This document shows, in pieces, positions 16,446 through 25,262 of a stretch of DNA of 64,000 nucleotides; position 1 is the stretch's first letter; every line of letters starts with the position of its first letter. Where the stretch lies: contig URAZ01000015.1 in the NCBI GenBank assembly GCA_900545925.1, positions 13,906 through 77,905 of the forward strand, in the 5' to 3' direction. This DNA comes from an uncultured Eubacteriales bacterium. Its GTDB lineage: Bacteria; Bacillota; Clostridia; Oscillospirales; Oscillospiraceae. The notes beneath the pieces were generated by a model. It was not told where the DNA came from. It was given only the letters and a program-made list of their open reading frames with translations, and searched no databases. The translations under genes and the position numbers were made by a program.

Positions 16446-16706
16446 ATGAAACATCTTGGTTTGTTCGCGGCAGGCGTTCTGTTTGGCACCGCCGGTCTGA
16501 AGCTCCTCAGCAGCAAGGAAGCAAAAAGCGTTTATGCGCACACCACTGCAGCCGTCCTGCGCGCCAAGGACTGCGTCATGCAGGCCGTGACGGCCATCCG
16601 CGAGGGTGCGGATGATGTCTACGCCGACGCAAAGGCCATCAACGACCGCCGCGCAGCTGAGGCTGAGTCCGAGGTGATTGAGGATACCGCTTCGGACGCG
16701 GAGTAA
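16446..16706 (+). CDS. Small membrane-anchored protein (DUF6110-like)
   Basis: An 86-residue protein with one N-terminal hydrophobic segment (LGLFAAGVLFGTAGLKLL) followed by an alanine-rich, charged helix containing one cysteine (AKDCVMQ). It resembles DUF6110 proteins found beside metal-transporting P-type ATPases. A GGAGG site precedes the ATG. A terminator separates it from the ATPase, but some read-through would give a two-gene unit. The role is unknown; an accessory to the pump is inferred from position. Confidence 0.8.
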   Translation: MKHLGLFAAGVLFGTAGLKLLSSKEAKSVYAHTTAAVLRAKDCVMQAVTAIREGADDVYADAKAINDRRAAEAESEVIEDTASDAE

Positions 16707-16724
16707 ACCCGTAAGCATGCAAAG

Positions 16725-16755
16725 GAAGAGCCGTTTTTGCGGCTCTTCTGTTTTT
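16725..16755 (+). terminator. Rho-independent terminator/attenuator
   Basis: GAAGAGCCG (16725-16733) pairs with CGGCTCTTC (16740-16748), then a T-rich tract. It lies between the small membrane protein and the P-type ATPase. Confidence 0.85.
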
Positions 16756-16774
16756 CGGAGGTACAAATCAGCAT

Positions 16775-18865
16775 ATGAAGTGTAACATTCTGCATGAGAC
16801 ACCCGGGCGCATGCGCGTGCATCTTGCGCTTCGCCGCATGTCGCTGCGCGAAGCGGATCTTTTGGAATATGATTTGAAGGGCGTTGCCGGCGTCGTGTCT
16901 GTCAAGGTCTTCGATCGGACACAGGACGCGGTCATCACCTATACCTGCCCGCGCATGGATATCGTGCGGGCGCTCGCGTCGTTCTCGTTCACGTCGGAAC
17001 AGGCGCTTTCCCGCCTGCCGGAGCATACGTCCCGTGCGCTCAACCGCGAGTATGAGGACAAGCTTGTTTTTACTGTCTGCCGCCGCGCGTTCTCGAGGCT
17101 GTTTCTGCCGATTCCGGTGCGGACAGCGATCGCACTGTTCCGCTCGGTTAAATATATCCGCGCAGGACTGAGCGCCCTACTGCACGGCAAACTTTCCGTC
17201 GCCGTGCTTGATGCGACAGCTGTGACTGTCTCGATGGTGCGCGGCGATTTCGACACCGCAGGTTCCGTCATGTTCATGCTGCGGCTGGGTGAAATTCTGG
17301 AGGAGTGGACGCACAAGAAATCTGTCGCGGATCTTGCGGGTGCGATGGCGCTGAACGTTGACAAGGTGTGGCTCCAGTCCGGCGAAACCGAACTGCTCGT
17401 GCCCATCGGCGACGTAAAGCCCGGCGACCGGATGATCGTGCGTACAGGCAATCTTATTCCACTCGACGGCAAGGTCGTCTCCGGTGAGGCAACGGTCAAT
17501 CAGGCATCCATCACCGGCGAGTCCATGCCGGCCCCGAAGCGCGAGGGTAGCTATGTCTACGCCGGGACGGTCGTAGAAGAGGGCGAATGCGTCGTGTGTG
17601 TGGAAAAGGCACTCGGCGGAGGCCGGTACGACCGCATCGTGCACATGATCGAGGAATCAGAAAAACTCAAATCCACCGCTGAAGACAAGGCCTCGCGCCT
17701 TGCCGACCGGCTGGTCCCGTATACGCTGGGCGGTACGGTGCTGACGTACCTCGTCACACGCAACGTGACGAAGATGCTGGCCGTTCTGATGGTTGATTTT
17801 TCATGCGCGCTGAAGCTGGCCATGCCCATCGCGGTGCTCTCGGCCATGCGCGAGAGCAGCAGCTATCACATTTCTGTCAAGGGCGGACGGTTTCTGGAGG
17901 CTGTGGCGAAGGCGGATACGGTCGTGTTCGACAAGACCGGGACACTGACCTACGCCGAGCCGAAGGTTGCACAGATTGTGCCCTTCGGCGGTCATGAGGA
18001 GACGGAAATGCTGCGTCTGGCTGCCTGCCTTGAGGAGCATTACCCGCATTCGATGGCCAACGCCGTTGTGGAGGAGGCCAAAAAGCAGGGCCTCAAGCAT
18101 GAGGAATATCATTCGCTGGTGCAATACGTCGTCGCGCACGGCATTTCCAGCATGGTCGAGGGCAAAAAGGTGCTCATCGGCAGCGCGCACTTCGTCTTTG
18201 AGGACGAGGGCTGCACCATCCCGGAGGGCGAACAGGAGAAATTCGATTCCTTGCCCGCACAGTATTCGCACCTGTATCTGTGCATCGCGGGCGAACTTGC
18301 AGCCGTCATCTGTATTTACGACCCGCTGCGCGCCGAGGCAAAGGATGCCATCCGTGCGCTGCACGCCTGCGGCATCAGCAAGGTCGTCATGATGACCGGC
18401 GATAATCGCCGGACCGCCGCGTCCGTCGCGGAAGAGGTCGGCGTTGACGAATTCTACGCCGAGGTTTTGCCCGAGGACAAGGCGGCGTTCATCCGCCGGG
18501 AAAAGGCCGCGGGCCGCACGGTTATCATGATTGGCGACGGCGTAAACGATTCGCCGGCCCTGTCTGAGGCCGACGCAGGTGTCGCCATTTCGACCGGCGC
18601 AGCCATTGCGCGGGAGATCGCCGACATTACCATCGCGTCGGAGGATTTGTTTGAACTTGTCACGTTGCGCAAAATCAGCGAAGCCCTCATGGGCCGCATC
18701 CACCGCAATTACCGCTTCATTGTCGGCTTCAATCTCGGCCTGATCGTCTTCGGCGTGGCCGGACTCCTGCCGCCGACGACCTCAGCCCTTCTGCACAACG
18801 CATCCACGCTCGCCATCAGCTTAAAGAGCATGACAAATCTCTTGCCGGATAAAAAGAAGATCTAA
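16775..18865 (+). CDS. Heavy metal translocating P-type ATPase
   Basis: A 696-residue P1B-type ATPase. An N-terminal ~70-residue HMA-like fold lacks the usual CxxC metal site. The actuator TGES, phosphorylation site DKTGTLT (D386), nucleotide-domain HP motif (HYPHSMANAV) and GDGVNDSPAL are all present. The membrane metal motif reads SCALKLAMP (C344) instead of a CPx motif, which blurs prediction of the metal. It exports or imports a transition metal across the cytoplasmic membrane. The upstream small membrane protein is a likely partner. Confidence 0.93.
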   Translation: MKCNILHETPGRMRVHLALRRMSLREADLLEYDLKGVAGVVSVKVFDRTQDAVITYTCPRMDIVRALASFSFTSEQALSRLPEHTSRALNREYEDKLVFTVCRRAFSRLFLPIPVRTAIALFRSVKYIRAGLSALLHGKLSVAVLDATAVTVSMVRGDFDTAGSVMFMLRLGEILEEWTHKKSVADLAGAMALNVDKVWLQSGETELLVPIGDVKPGDRMIVRTGNLIPLDGKVVSGEATVNQASITGESMPAPKREGSYVYAGTVVEEGECVVCVEKALGGGRYDRIVHMIEESEKLKSTAEDKASRLADRLVPYTLGGTVLTYLVTRNVTKMLAVLMVDFSCALKLAMPIAVLSAMRESSSYHISVKGGRFLEAVAKADTVVFDKTGTLTYAEPKVAQIVPFGGHEETEMLRLAACLEEHYPHSMANAVVEEAKKQGLKHEEYHSLVQYVVAHGISSMVEGKKVLIGSAHFVFEDEGCTIPEGEQEKFDSLPAQYSHLYLCIAGELAAVICIYDPLRAEAKDAIRALHACGISKVVMMTGDNRRTAASVAEEVGVDEFYAEVLPEDKAAFIRREKAAGRTVIMIGDGVNDSPALSEADAGVAISTGAAIAREIADITIASEDLFELVTLRKISEALMGRIHRNYRFIVGFNLGLIVFGVAGLLPPTTSALLHNASTLAISLKSMTNLLPDKKKI

Positions 18866-18869
18866 GCCC

Positions 18870-19135
18870 CAAGCCTCCCCTTGTCGTGCGACGCACGACA
18901 AGGGGAGGTAGCATTTTCGGAGAAAATGACGGAGGGGATTGGTTGCAAGGTTCAAAGTGCTCTGAAATTTGTAACGTTTGCATCCACCTCAGTCAGCTTC
19001 GCTGACGGCGTCCCTACCCCTATTGGCCCTTCGGGCCATTTCCCCCTGATAGGGGGAATCGGCCCCTTGTGCCAAAGGGGGAGCTTTTTTGGGGAGCCTG
19101 CGGTTGGATTTCTATTGTTTTTTGTCTTGGAGGTT
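18870..19135. repeat. Intergenic palindromic repeat cluster
   Basis: No gene lies in 18866-19215. CCTCCCCTTGTCGTGCG around 18876 is followed at once by its complement (to 18909), a 16-17 bp hairpin. Then come the short stem AGCTTCGCT around 19000 and GGCCCTTCGGGCC around 19025, and a fragment CCCCCTGATAGGGGG. These are typical of REP-like intergenic repeats of gut Clostridia. The hairpins may also end transcription of the ATPase gene. Confidence 0.65.
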
Positions 19136-19215
19136 GCAATTCGAGGGCAAAGCGGATAGAATAGAAAGAACGTTCCGCATGTGGGACGCAGCAAAGAGAA
19201 AAGGTCAGATCAGGT

Positions 19216-20292
19216 ATGGAACAGGTCTTACAGCAGTTTTGTCTGGACGGAACGCCCGTCTCCTGCGAACCGTTTGGAAATGGTCATATTAACCGCACCT
19301 TCCGTGTTACCTGCAGCAGCGGGAGAGTTTATACGCTCCAGCGCATCAACCGCGTTGCATTTCGGCATCCAGAAGAGTTGATCGAGAACATTGATGCTGT
19401 TTCGCGCTTTATTGCGCACAAGGACATTGGACTGGAGATGATCTGCCTCTGCCCGGCGAAAGACGGCAGAAAATACGCCGTCGATGCGCAGGGGGAGTTC
19501 TGGAGAGCCTATGATTTTATCTCCGGCGGCCTCAGTCTTGAAGCGCCGCGCAACTGCAACGATTTTTATCAGGCGGCGGTCGCCTTCGGCAAGTTCCAGC
19601 AGGCGCTGGCCGACTTCCCCGCTGCAACGCTCCATGAAACGATTCCGCACTTCCACGACACCGAAGACCGGCTCAACCAGCTGCGCGCGTCGGTGGAGGC
19701 CGACGCTTGCGGGCGCGTCCGAGCGGTCGGGCCGGAGCTTACATTTATTTTCTCCCGCGAACAGGAACTCGGCACGCTCTGCCGGATGCTGCGCAGCGGT
19801 GCGCTGCCGCTGCGGGTGACGCACAATGATACGAAGCTGAATAACGTCCTGCTTGACGAACAAACGGGCCGCGCCAGAAGCGTCCTTGATCTTGATACTG
19901 TCATGCCGGGATTGTCGGCCTACGATTTCGGCGACGCAGTGCGCTTCGGCGCGTCCTCGGCAGCGGAGGATGAGACAGATCTGTCAAAGGTCTTCCTGCG
20001 GCTTGACATGTACCGGGCTTATCTGGAAGGATATCTTGATGCCTGCGGGCATGCGCTGACGGAAAATGAGATCAACGTCCTGCCGCTCGGCGCGAAGATC
20101 ATTACCATTGAACTTGGCATGCGCTTTTTGAAGGACTATCTGGACGGTGATGTCTATTTCAAGATCGACCGGCCGACGCAGAATCTCGACCGCTGCCGCG
20201 CACAGCTGCGGCTTGCGGCGAACATGGAAGCGCAGTGGCCGCAAATGCAGCAAATCCTGCGGGAGACGGCCAGTTCCCGCTGCTGGACATAA
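19216..20292 (+). CDS. Aminoglycoside phosphotransferase-fold kinase, N-acetylhexosamine 1-kinase-like
   Basis: A 358-residue APH-fold kinase. The catalytic loop HNDTKLNN and the metal loop VLDLDTVMPG followed by YDFGDAVRFGA match N-acetylhexosamine 1-kinase (NahK), which phosphorylates GlcNAc/GalNAc at C1 using ATP in salvage of lacto-N-biose and galacto-N-biose. A Firmicute-type galT lies 3.4 kb downstream, which fits hexose 1-phosphate metabolism, though the two are not an operon. The exact sugar is inferred. Confidence 0.8.
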   Translation: MEQVLQQFCLDGTPVSCEPFGNGHINRTFRVTCSSGRVYTLQRINRVAFRHPEELIENIDAVSRFIAHKDIGLEMICLCPAKDGRKYAVDAQGEFWRAYDFISGGLSLEAPRNCNDFYQAAVAFGKFQQALADFPAATLHETIPHFHDTEDRLNQLRASVEADACGRVRAVGPELTFIFSREQELGTLCRMLRSGALPLRVTHNDTKLNNVLLDEQTGRARSVLDLDTVMPGLSAYDFGDAVRFGASSAAEDETDLSKVFLRLDMYRAYLEGYLDACGHALTENEINVLPLGAKIITIELGMRFLKDYLDGDVYFKIDRPTQNLDRCRAQLRLAANMEAQWPQMQQILRETASSRCWT

Positions 20293-20426
20293 AACTTCAG
20301 CATGGGCATTGTACCACGGAATGCACAAATGCGGTGCATGAAGTTTTGTGCATCATTTCTGGTTGCCCCGCAGGGGCAAGGAAAGGGCACATTTCTTATT
20401 TTACCATGTTTTTGCATAGCAAAAAT

Positions 20427-20466
20427 CCCCCTTCGGCGGTTCCCAACGCCGAAGGGGGCTCTTTTT
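20427..20466 (+). terminator. Strong terminator, 12-bp stem
   Basis: CCCCCTTCGGCG (20427-20438) pairs with CGCCGAAGGGGG (20447-20458), followed by CTCTTTTT. It ends the kinase transcript; 20293-20426 has only a small GCCCC/GGGGC hairpin and no gene. Confidence 0.9.
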
Positions 20467-20570
20467 GTTGACAGCACACCGCAGAGGGGGATCTGCGCAG
20501 ACTGCCCGGAAAGCACATGGGTTGTGCAGCTTTCCGGACGGCGCTTTCCGGGGGAGGAAAAGCGCCAGAC

Positions 20571-20602
20571 AAAAAGTCCGCACAGCCACCAGCCGTGCGG
20601 AC
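20571..20602 (-). terminator. Terminator at the end of the cobalamin riboswitch
   Basis: On the minus strand GTCCGCAC pairs with GTGCGGAC and is followed by TTTTT. It follows the aptamer by about 20 nt, the usual place of a riboswitch expression-platform terminator. Confidence 0.85.
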
Positions 20603-20783
20603 AAACTCAATCGTCCATAGACTCCCGGTGACGGCAGGAGCACAGGTCTGGTTCTGACGTATCTGACTGAGCGCGGCATGCGCGCATCACAGTGACCCAC
20701 TCGCGGGGAATTGCACCCCATTCCGCTTCCGGCATCCGTTCCATGCCGGGCGAACCGACCCGCCTTGTTTACTTTCCTACCTG
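20603..20783 (-). ncRNA. Cobalamin riboswitch
   Basis: Minus-strand sequence carries the conserved B12-box pattern: GGAATGGGGTGCAATTCCCC (RC of 20703-20722), then GTCACTGTGAT, then GTCAGATA and CAGAACC. Helical arms such as GCCCGGCATGG/CCATGCCGGGC-like pairing lie on the 5' side. The order and spacing match the cobalamin aptamer class, which binds adenosyl- or other cobalamins and switches a downstream terminator. A promoter precedes it. No minus-strand gene follows; the next gene to the left is the convergent kinase. Confidence 0.8.
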
Positions 20784-20784
20784 T

Positions 20785-20812
20785 ATTATAGCATGTTTTT
20801 TCTGCTTTGCAA
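20785..20812 (-). promoter_or_regulatory. Promoter of the cobalamin riboswitch
   Basis: On the minus strand TTGCAA (20807-20812) and TATAAT (20785-20790) are 16 nt apart, directly upstream of the aptamer. Confidence 0.7.
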
Positions 20813-20916
20813 GCCCCTTTCTACTTTTGTTCCTTAACACCAAATTAACATGTTCCTGCTGTATAATTGTCTCTGAAAAATCAAGGTGCTTCGGCGCCCT
20901 GTGAGGAGGAAGAAAC

Positions 20917-21267
20917 ATGTTTCTGATTAACGCCGCCATGGAGAAAATCTCCATTGGTACTGCTGCTCTGATCGTTGTGCTCGGCATGGCTGTCGTCTTT
21001 TTTGGTCTCATTCTTCTGATGTGCGTCACAAAGATTGCCGGTGCCATCATCAGCCGCAAAAAGGCCGCAGAGCCTGCTGCTGCGCCCACTGCTACACCTG
21101 TTGCACCCGCCGCGAAGAACGCGCCTGCACCCGGCTCCGCCGGTAAGATCGCGCTGCACGACGTCCCCGACAAGACAGCTGCCATGCTCATGGCGATTGT
21201 CGCAGACAAGACTGGAAAGCCCCTCAACCAGCTTCGCTTCCTCTCTATCCGCGAGATCAAGGACTAA
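20917..21267 (+). CDS. OadG-like sodium pump decarboxylase gamma subunit
   Basis: A 116-residue protein with an N-terminal membrane helix (~17-40, LIVVLGMAVVFFGLILLMCVTKI), an alanine/proline-rich linker (~50-76) and a small C-terminal domain. This is the layout of the gamma subunit of oxaloacetate or methylmalonyl-CoA decarboxylase Na+ pumps, which helps assemble alpha and beta subunits. No alpha, beta or biotin-carrier gene is adjacent, so it stands alone. A ribosome binding site GAGGAGG precedes the ATG. Confidence 0.8.
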   Translation: MFLINAAMEKISIGTAALIVVLGMAVVFFGLILLMCVTKIAGAIISRKKAAEPAAAPTATPVAPAAKNAPAPGSAGKIALHDVPDKTAAMLMAIVADKTGKPLNQLRFLSIREIKD

Positions 21268-21330
21268 TTCCTGTTTTTACATAATCAATAGCCGGAAGCG
21301 CGTGTATGCGCTTCCGGCTTTCATTTTTTC

Positions 21331-22134
21331 TCATGCCCGGCCAAGCTGATAAAAGGCCACGGCACTGGCAGCGGCGACGTTCAGAGAATCGACGCCGTGG
21401 TGCATAGGGATGCGGACAGTATAGTCGCAGGAGGCGATCGTTGCATCTGCAAGCCCGTCCCCCTCCGTGCCCATCACAATGGCAAGCCTCTGTTCTGCCG
21501 CGAGGCGCGCGTCGTCCAGACGGACGGAATCATCCCGCAGGGCCATAGCTGCCGTGCAGAAGCCGAGTGCATGCAGGAGCGTTGGCCAGTCCTCCGGAAG
21601 ATAGGCCCATGGAATCTGAAAGACCGTGCCCATACTCACGCGCACGGCACGCCGGTATAACGGGTCACTGCCCGCGTTTGTCAGCAGTACTGCATCCATG
21701 CCAAGCGCCGCCGCTGAACGGAAGATCGCGCCGAGGTTTGTGGGGTTCATCACGTTTTCCAGTACGGCCACGCGCGATGCGCCTTGCAGTAGAACTGCCG
21801 GATCACGCGGCTTTGGTCTTCGCATCGCGCAAAGCATCCCGCGCGTGAGATGAAATCCCGTCAGCTGCGTCAGCACATCCAGTTCTGCCGCATAGACCGG
21901 TACGTCCGGGCAACGCGCAAGCAGCGCCGCGCCCTTGCCCTCAATATGCTTCTGTTCCATCAGAAACGACACCGGCTCGCAGCCTGCATCCAGCGCCCGT
22001 CCAATGACCAGCGGGCTTTCTGCTACGAACAGCGCGTTTTCCGGGTCAGCGCGGTTTACAAGCTGATTTTCCGTCAGCCGGGCATAAATATCCAATTCCG
22101 GCGCGTTAAAATCGGTGATCTGATGAATTTCCAT
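21331..22134 (-). CDS. TrmH/SpoU family RNA 2'-O-methyltransferase
   Basis: A 267-residue SPOUT enzyme. Three motifs mark the knotted SAM site: NPTNLGAIFRSAAALG, VMGTEGDGL and IPMHHGVDSLNVAAASAV. It methylates a ribose in rRNA or tRNA; which nucleotide is unknown. It is convergent with the OadG-like gene, with a hairpin (GCCGGAAGCG/CGCTTCCGGC) between them that could serve as terminator for both. Confidence 0.92.
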   Translation of the reverse strand: MEIHQITDFNAPELDIYARLTENQLVNRADPENALFVAESPLVIGRALDAGCEPVSFLMEQKHIEGKGAALLARCPDVPVYAAELDVLTQLTGFHLTRGMLCAMRRPKPRDPAVLLQGASRVAVLENVMNPTNLGAIFRSAAALGMDAVLLTNAGSDPLYRRAVRVSMGTVFQIPWAYLPEDWPTLLHALGFCTAAMALRDDSVRLDDARLAAEQRLAIVMGTEGDGLADATIASCDYTVRIPMHHGVDSLNVAAASAVAFYQLGRA

Positions 22135-22239
22135 GGCATTTCATCCTTCTTTGTCAGAATAGCTGTATTATAGCATTGACAATCACGGGTCGCAACTTTT
22201 ATAATCGCATCGAATACAGACAAAAGCGAGGATCAGATC

Positions 22240-22890
22240 ATGTATCAGCTTGCAATTTTTGATTTGGACGGGACACTGCTCGATACGCTGGCCGACCTGC
22301 GGCAGGGACTCAACTATGCACTCGCCACACAGGGCTTTGCGCCCCGAACGCTTCCGGAGGTGCGTGCATTCGTCGGCAATGGCATTCGGAAGCTGATCGA
22401 GCGCGCTGTCCCCGCGGGGACGGGCGAGGCACAGATCGACGCAGTCTTTGAAGCATTCCATCCCTATTACGCCGTCCATTGTGTGGATTTTACAAAGCCG
22501 TATCCCGGCATTTTGGACCTGCTGCGGAAACTTCAGGCGGACGGCGTCGTCTCTGCCGTCGTCTCCAACAAGCCGGATTATGCCGTAAAAACGCTCTCCG
22601 AGCAATATTTCCCGGGACTTCTGGCCACGAGTGCAGGCGCGAAGGACGGCGTACGCAAAAAGCCCTGCCCGGATTCCGTCTTTGCGGTTGTTCAGCAGCT
22701 GGGGGCTGAGGCGCTGCGCGCCGTCTACATCGGCGATTCTGAGGTTGATATTGAGACAGCCCGAAACGCTGGCCTGCCCTGCATCTCAGTCAGCTGGGGC
22801 TTCCGCGACCGCAATGTGCTTGTCAGTGCGGGGGCCGAAACTATCTGCGACGATATGGATGCGCTGTACCGCGCGCTGCGGGAGGGCTGA
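22240..22890 (+). CDS. HAD family hydrolase, phosphoglycolate phosphatase-like
   Basis: A 216-residue HAD phosphatase. Motif I is FDLDGTLLDT (nucleophile aspartate at residue 8), motif II is SAVVSNKP, and the late motif is YIGDSEVDIETA. An alpha-helical cap lies between motifs I and II as in Gph/PGP enzymes. The substrate is probably a small phosphate ester. The next gene starts 7 nt later. Confidence 0.9.
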   Translation: MYQLAIFDLDGTLLDTLADLRQGLNYALATQGFAPRTLPEVRAFVGNGIRKLIERAVPAGTGEAQIDAVFEAFHPYYAVHCVDFTKPYPGILDLLRKLQADGVVSAVVSNKPDYAVKTLSEQYFPGLLATSAGAKDGVRKKPCPDSVFAVVQQLGAEALRAVYIGDSEVDIETARNAGLPCISVSWGFRDRNVLVSAGAETICDDMDALYRALREG

Positions 22891-22897
22891 AACGCGT

Positions 22898-23512
22898 ATG
22901 GAGCGGAGAAACAACTATGCGATTCAGGCCGAACAGGCGCGGAAGCTGTTCTGCGCACACGATCTGGATGCGGTCGCGCGAGCGCATGGACTGCGGACAG
23001 ATGCGGACTTTTTATATCTGCATCTGCTCAGCGAGGATTATCGCGTCAGCCGTTCGAGCGGGCATATTGCGCGCCGGGAGGGAGAAGCGTGGCTTCCGGC
23101 GGACGGCTTTGACGAAACGCTTACGATCTTCGACCTGCTCTGCGACGCGAAGCCGGGCCGCAGAGCGGCCGGGGACTGGAAAACGACACTGGACTTTGGC
23201 GGACAGGTCCACCGGGGCCTGATGGAGCCGAACCGCGCGGATGAACTGGAACTGCTGTACGACCGGCAGCCGGAACGGCTGCGCCGCGTCTGCCTGCGCC
23301 TCGACGGTACGCCGATAGCGGGAGCAGATCTGGGCTTTTCCCTGCCGTTTTTCGAGGATCTTTGCATCGCTGTTCAATTCTGGCACGGCGACGACGAATT
23401 TGTGCCCCGCCTGCGCGTTCTGTGGGACGCGAATGCGGATCAGTATCTGCGCTATGAGACGATGTACTATGCCATCAGCCTGATCAAGAGCCGCCTGCGG
23501 GAAATGTCGTGA
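22898..23512 (+). CDS. DUF3786-like putative metal-binding protein
   Basis: A 204-residue protein that resembles DUF3786 proteins of anaerobes, with a DETLTIFDLLCDAK segment and a C-terminal aromatic helix (RYETMYYAISLIKSRL). Such proteins have been suggested to bind corrinoid or metal cofactors, which is unproven here. ATG 22898 follows the HAD gene by 7 nt with a weak GGAGGG inside that gene's end, so the two are an operon. Confidence 0.7.
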   Translation: MERRNNYAIQAEQARKLFCAHDLDAVARAHGLRTDADFLYLHLLSEDYRVSRSSGHIARREGEAWLPADGFDETLTIFDLLCDAKPGRRAAGDWKTTLDFGGQVHRGLMEPNRADELELLYDRQPERLRRVCLRLDGTPIAGADLGFSLPFFEDLCIAVQFWHGDDEFVPRLRVLWDANADQYLRYETMYYAISLIKSRLREMS

Positions 23513-23718
23513 ACGAAGTACGCACGGCTTCGGTAGAGGCGGACTCTGTCCGCCCCGAGAAAGCTGTAAATTTGTCTGCACCCATGCCTATAGCGTGAAG
23601 TTTTGGCTGTTACAGTCTATTACAATAGAATGCGCCGGTGCACCTGGATTTTCGCAAAAACGTTGCTTTCACGCAGACTCCTATGTATAATAAAGCAAAC
23701 CAGAAAAGAGGTACTGTT

Positions 23719-25203
23719 ATGCTTGATTCCTATCTTTCTGCGCTCTGCCAATATGCTGTGCGCACGGGGCTGATTCAGCCGGACGATGTGGTCTGTTGCC
23801 GCAACGCGCTGCTTGACGCGCTCGGATTGGATTCCTTTGACGAAACTGCAGCGCCCGCAGAGGTGCCGCTTGCGGACATTTTGCAGGCTCTGACGGACGA
23901 TGCCGTTTTGCGCGGTGTGTGTCAGGACAATCAGGTTGCACGCGATCTGTTCGACACGAAACTCATGGGCACCCTTACGCCTCGCCCGCATGAGGTGCGC
24001 ACCCGCTTCCGCACACTCTATGAAGTCTCTCCGCGCGAAGCAACTGACTGGTTCTACCGCTTCAGTCAGGATACTAACTATATCCGGCGTGACCGTATTG
24101 CGAAGGACAAGAAGTGGACGTATGATTGCGAATACGGAACGCTCGACATCACGATCAACCTGTCCAAGCCCGAAAAGGACCCGCGCGCCATCGCCGCTGC
24201 CAAAAACGCGCCGCAGTCCGGCTACCCGAAATGCGCTCTTTGCGCGGAAAACGAGGGCTATGCGGGCCGCATGAACCACCCGGCCCGGCAGAACCACCGC
24301 ATCATTCCGCTGCAGCTGGATGGCGGCGACTGGTATCTGCAATACTCCCCGTATGTCTATTATAACGAGCACTGCATTGTCCTGAATGCAGCGCATACGC
24401 CCATGCGCATCTCGGACGCGACGTTTCGGCGCCTGCTGGACTTCACGAAGCAGTTTCCACACTACTTCCTCGGCTCCAACGCAGATCTGCCCATTGTCGG
24501 CGGCTCGATTCTGAGCCACGACCATTTTCAGGGCGGACATTATACCTTCGCCATGGAAAAAGCGCCGGTCGAACAGCCGGTCGCGTTTACGGGCTTTGAC
24601 GATATTCGCGCCGGGATTGTGAAATGGCCCATGTCCGTGCTGCGTCTGAACGGCCCGGACTCTGCACGTCTGTGCCAGCTGGCAGACAAAATTCTGACGT
24701 CGTGGCGCGATTATACGGATGAATCCGCTATGATTCTTGCTGAAACAGACGGTGTTCCGCACAACACCGTCACGCCCATCGCCCGCCGTAGGGGAGACGA
24801 TTTTGAACTTGATCTCGTCCTGCGCAACAATCTGACGACGGCGGAGCATCCGCTGGGCCTGTACCATCCGCATGAGGCGCTGCACCACATCAAAAAGGAA
24901 AACATCGGCCTGATTGAAGTCATGGGACTTGCCGTTCTGCCGTCACGGCTGGACAGAGAACTTGCGCTTTTAAAAGACGCAATCCTGCAGGACAGGGATC
25001 TGCGTGCCGATGAGACGCTGCAGAAGCATGCAGACTGGGCGGAGGAATTGAAAACCCGGTACACGTTCAAACCGGAAAACGCGGAGGAAATTCTGAAGCA
25101 GGAGGTCGGCGCGGTCTTCATGCAGGTGCTGGAGGACGCAGGCGTCTATAAGTGCACCCCGGAGGGCCGGCAGGCCTTCCTCCGGTTCGTACAGAGCGTA
25201 TAA
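23719..25203 (+). CDS. galT: UDP-glucose--hexose-1-phosphate uridylyltransferase (Firmicute type)
   Basis: A 494-residue GalT of the large Firmicute type. It exchanges uridylyl between UDP-glucose and galactose 1-phosphate. The signature is seen at SKPEKDPRAIAAAK and SHDHFQGG, the histidine triad-like active site. The ATG at 23719 has AAAGAGGT upstream and TATAAT around 23688. With the NahK-like kinase upstream it fits galactose or lacto-N-biose use. A terminator follows at 25212. Confidence 0.95.
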   Translation: MLDSYLSALCQYAVRTGLIQPDDVVCCRNALLDALGLDSFDETAAPAEVPLADILQALTDDAVLRGVCQDNQVARDLFDTKLMGTLTPRPHEVRTRFRTLYEVSPREATDWFYRFSQDTNYIRRDRIAKDKKWTYDCEYGTLDITINLSKPEKDPRAIAAAKNAPQSGYPKCALCAENEGYAGRMNHPARQNHRIIPLQLDGGDWYLQYSPYVYYNEHCIVLNAAHTPMRISDATFRRLLDFTKQFPHYFLGSNADLPIVGGSILSHDHFQGGHYTFAMEKAPVEQPVAFTGFDDIRAGIVKWPMSVLRLNGPDSARLCQLADKILTSWRDYTDESAMILAETDGVPHNTVTPIARRRGDDFELDLVLRNNLTTAEHPLGLYHPHEALHHIKKENIGLIEVMGLAVLPSRLDRELALLKDAILQDRDLRADETLQKHADWAEELKTRYTFKPENAEEILKQEVGAVFMQVLEDAGVYKCTPEGRQAFLRFVQSV

Positions 25204-25211
25204 AACAGCAG

Positions 25212-25247
25212 AAAGCGCCCTTCTCTGATTCGGAGAGGGGCGCTTTT
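25212..25247 (+). terminator. Terminator of galT
   Basis: AAAGCGCCC...GGGGCGCTTTT hairpin with CTCT/AGAG inner pairs, then a T-run. Confidence 0.9.
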
Positions 25248-25262
25248 AGTGTATGGATGCGC

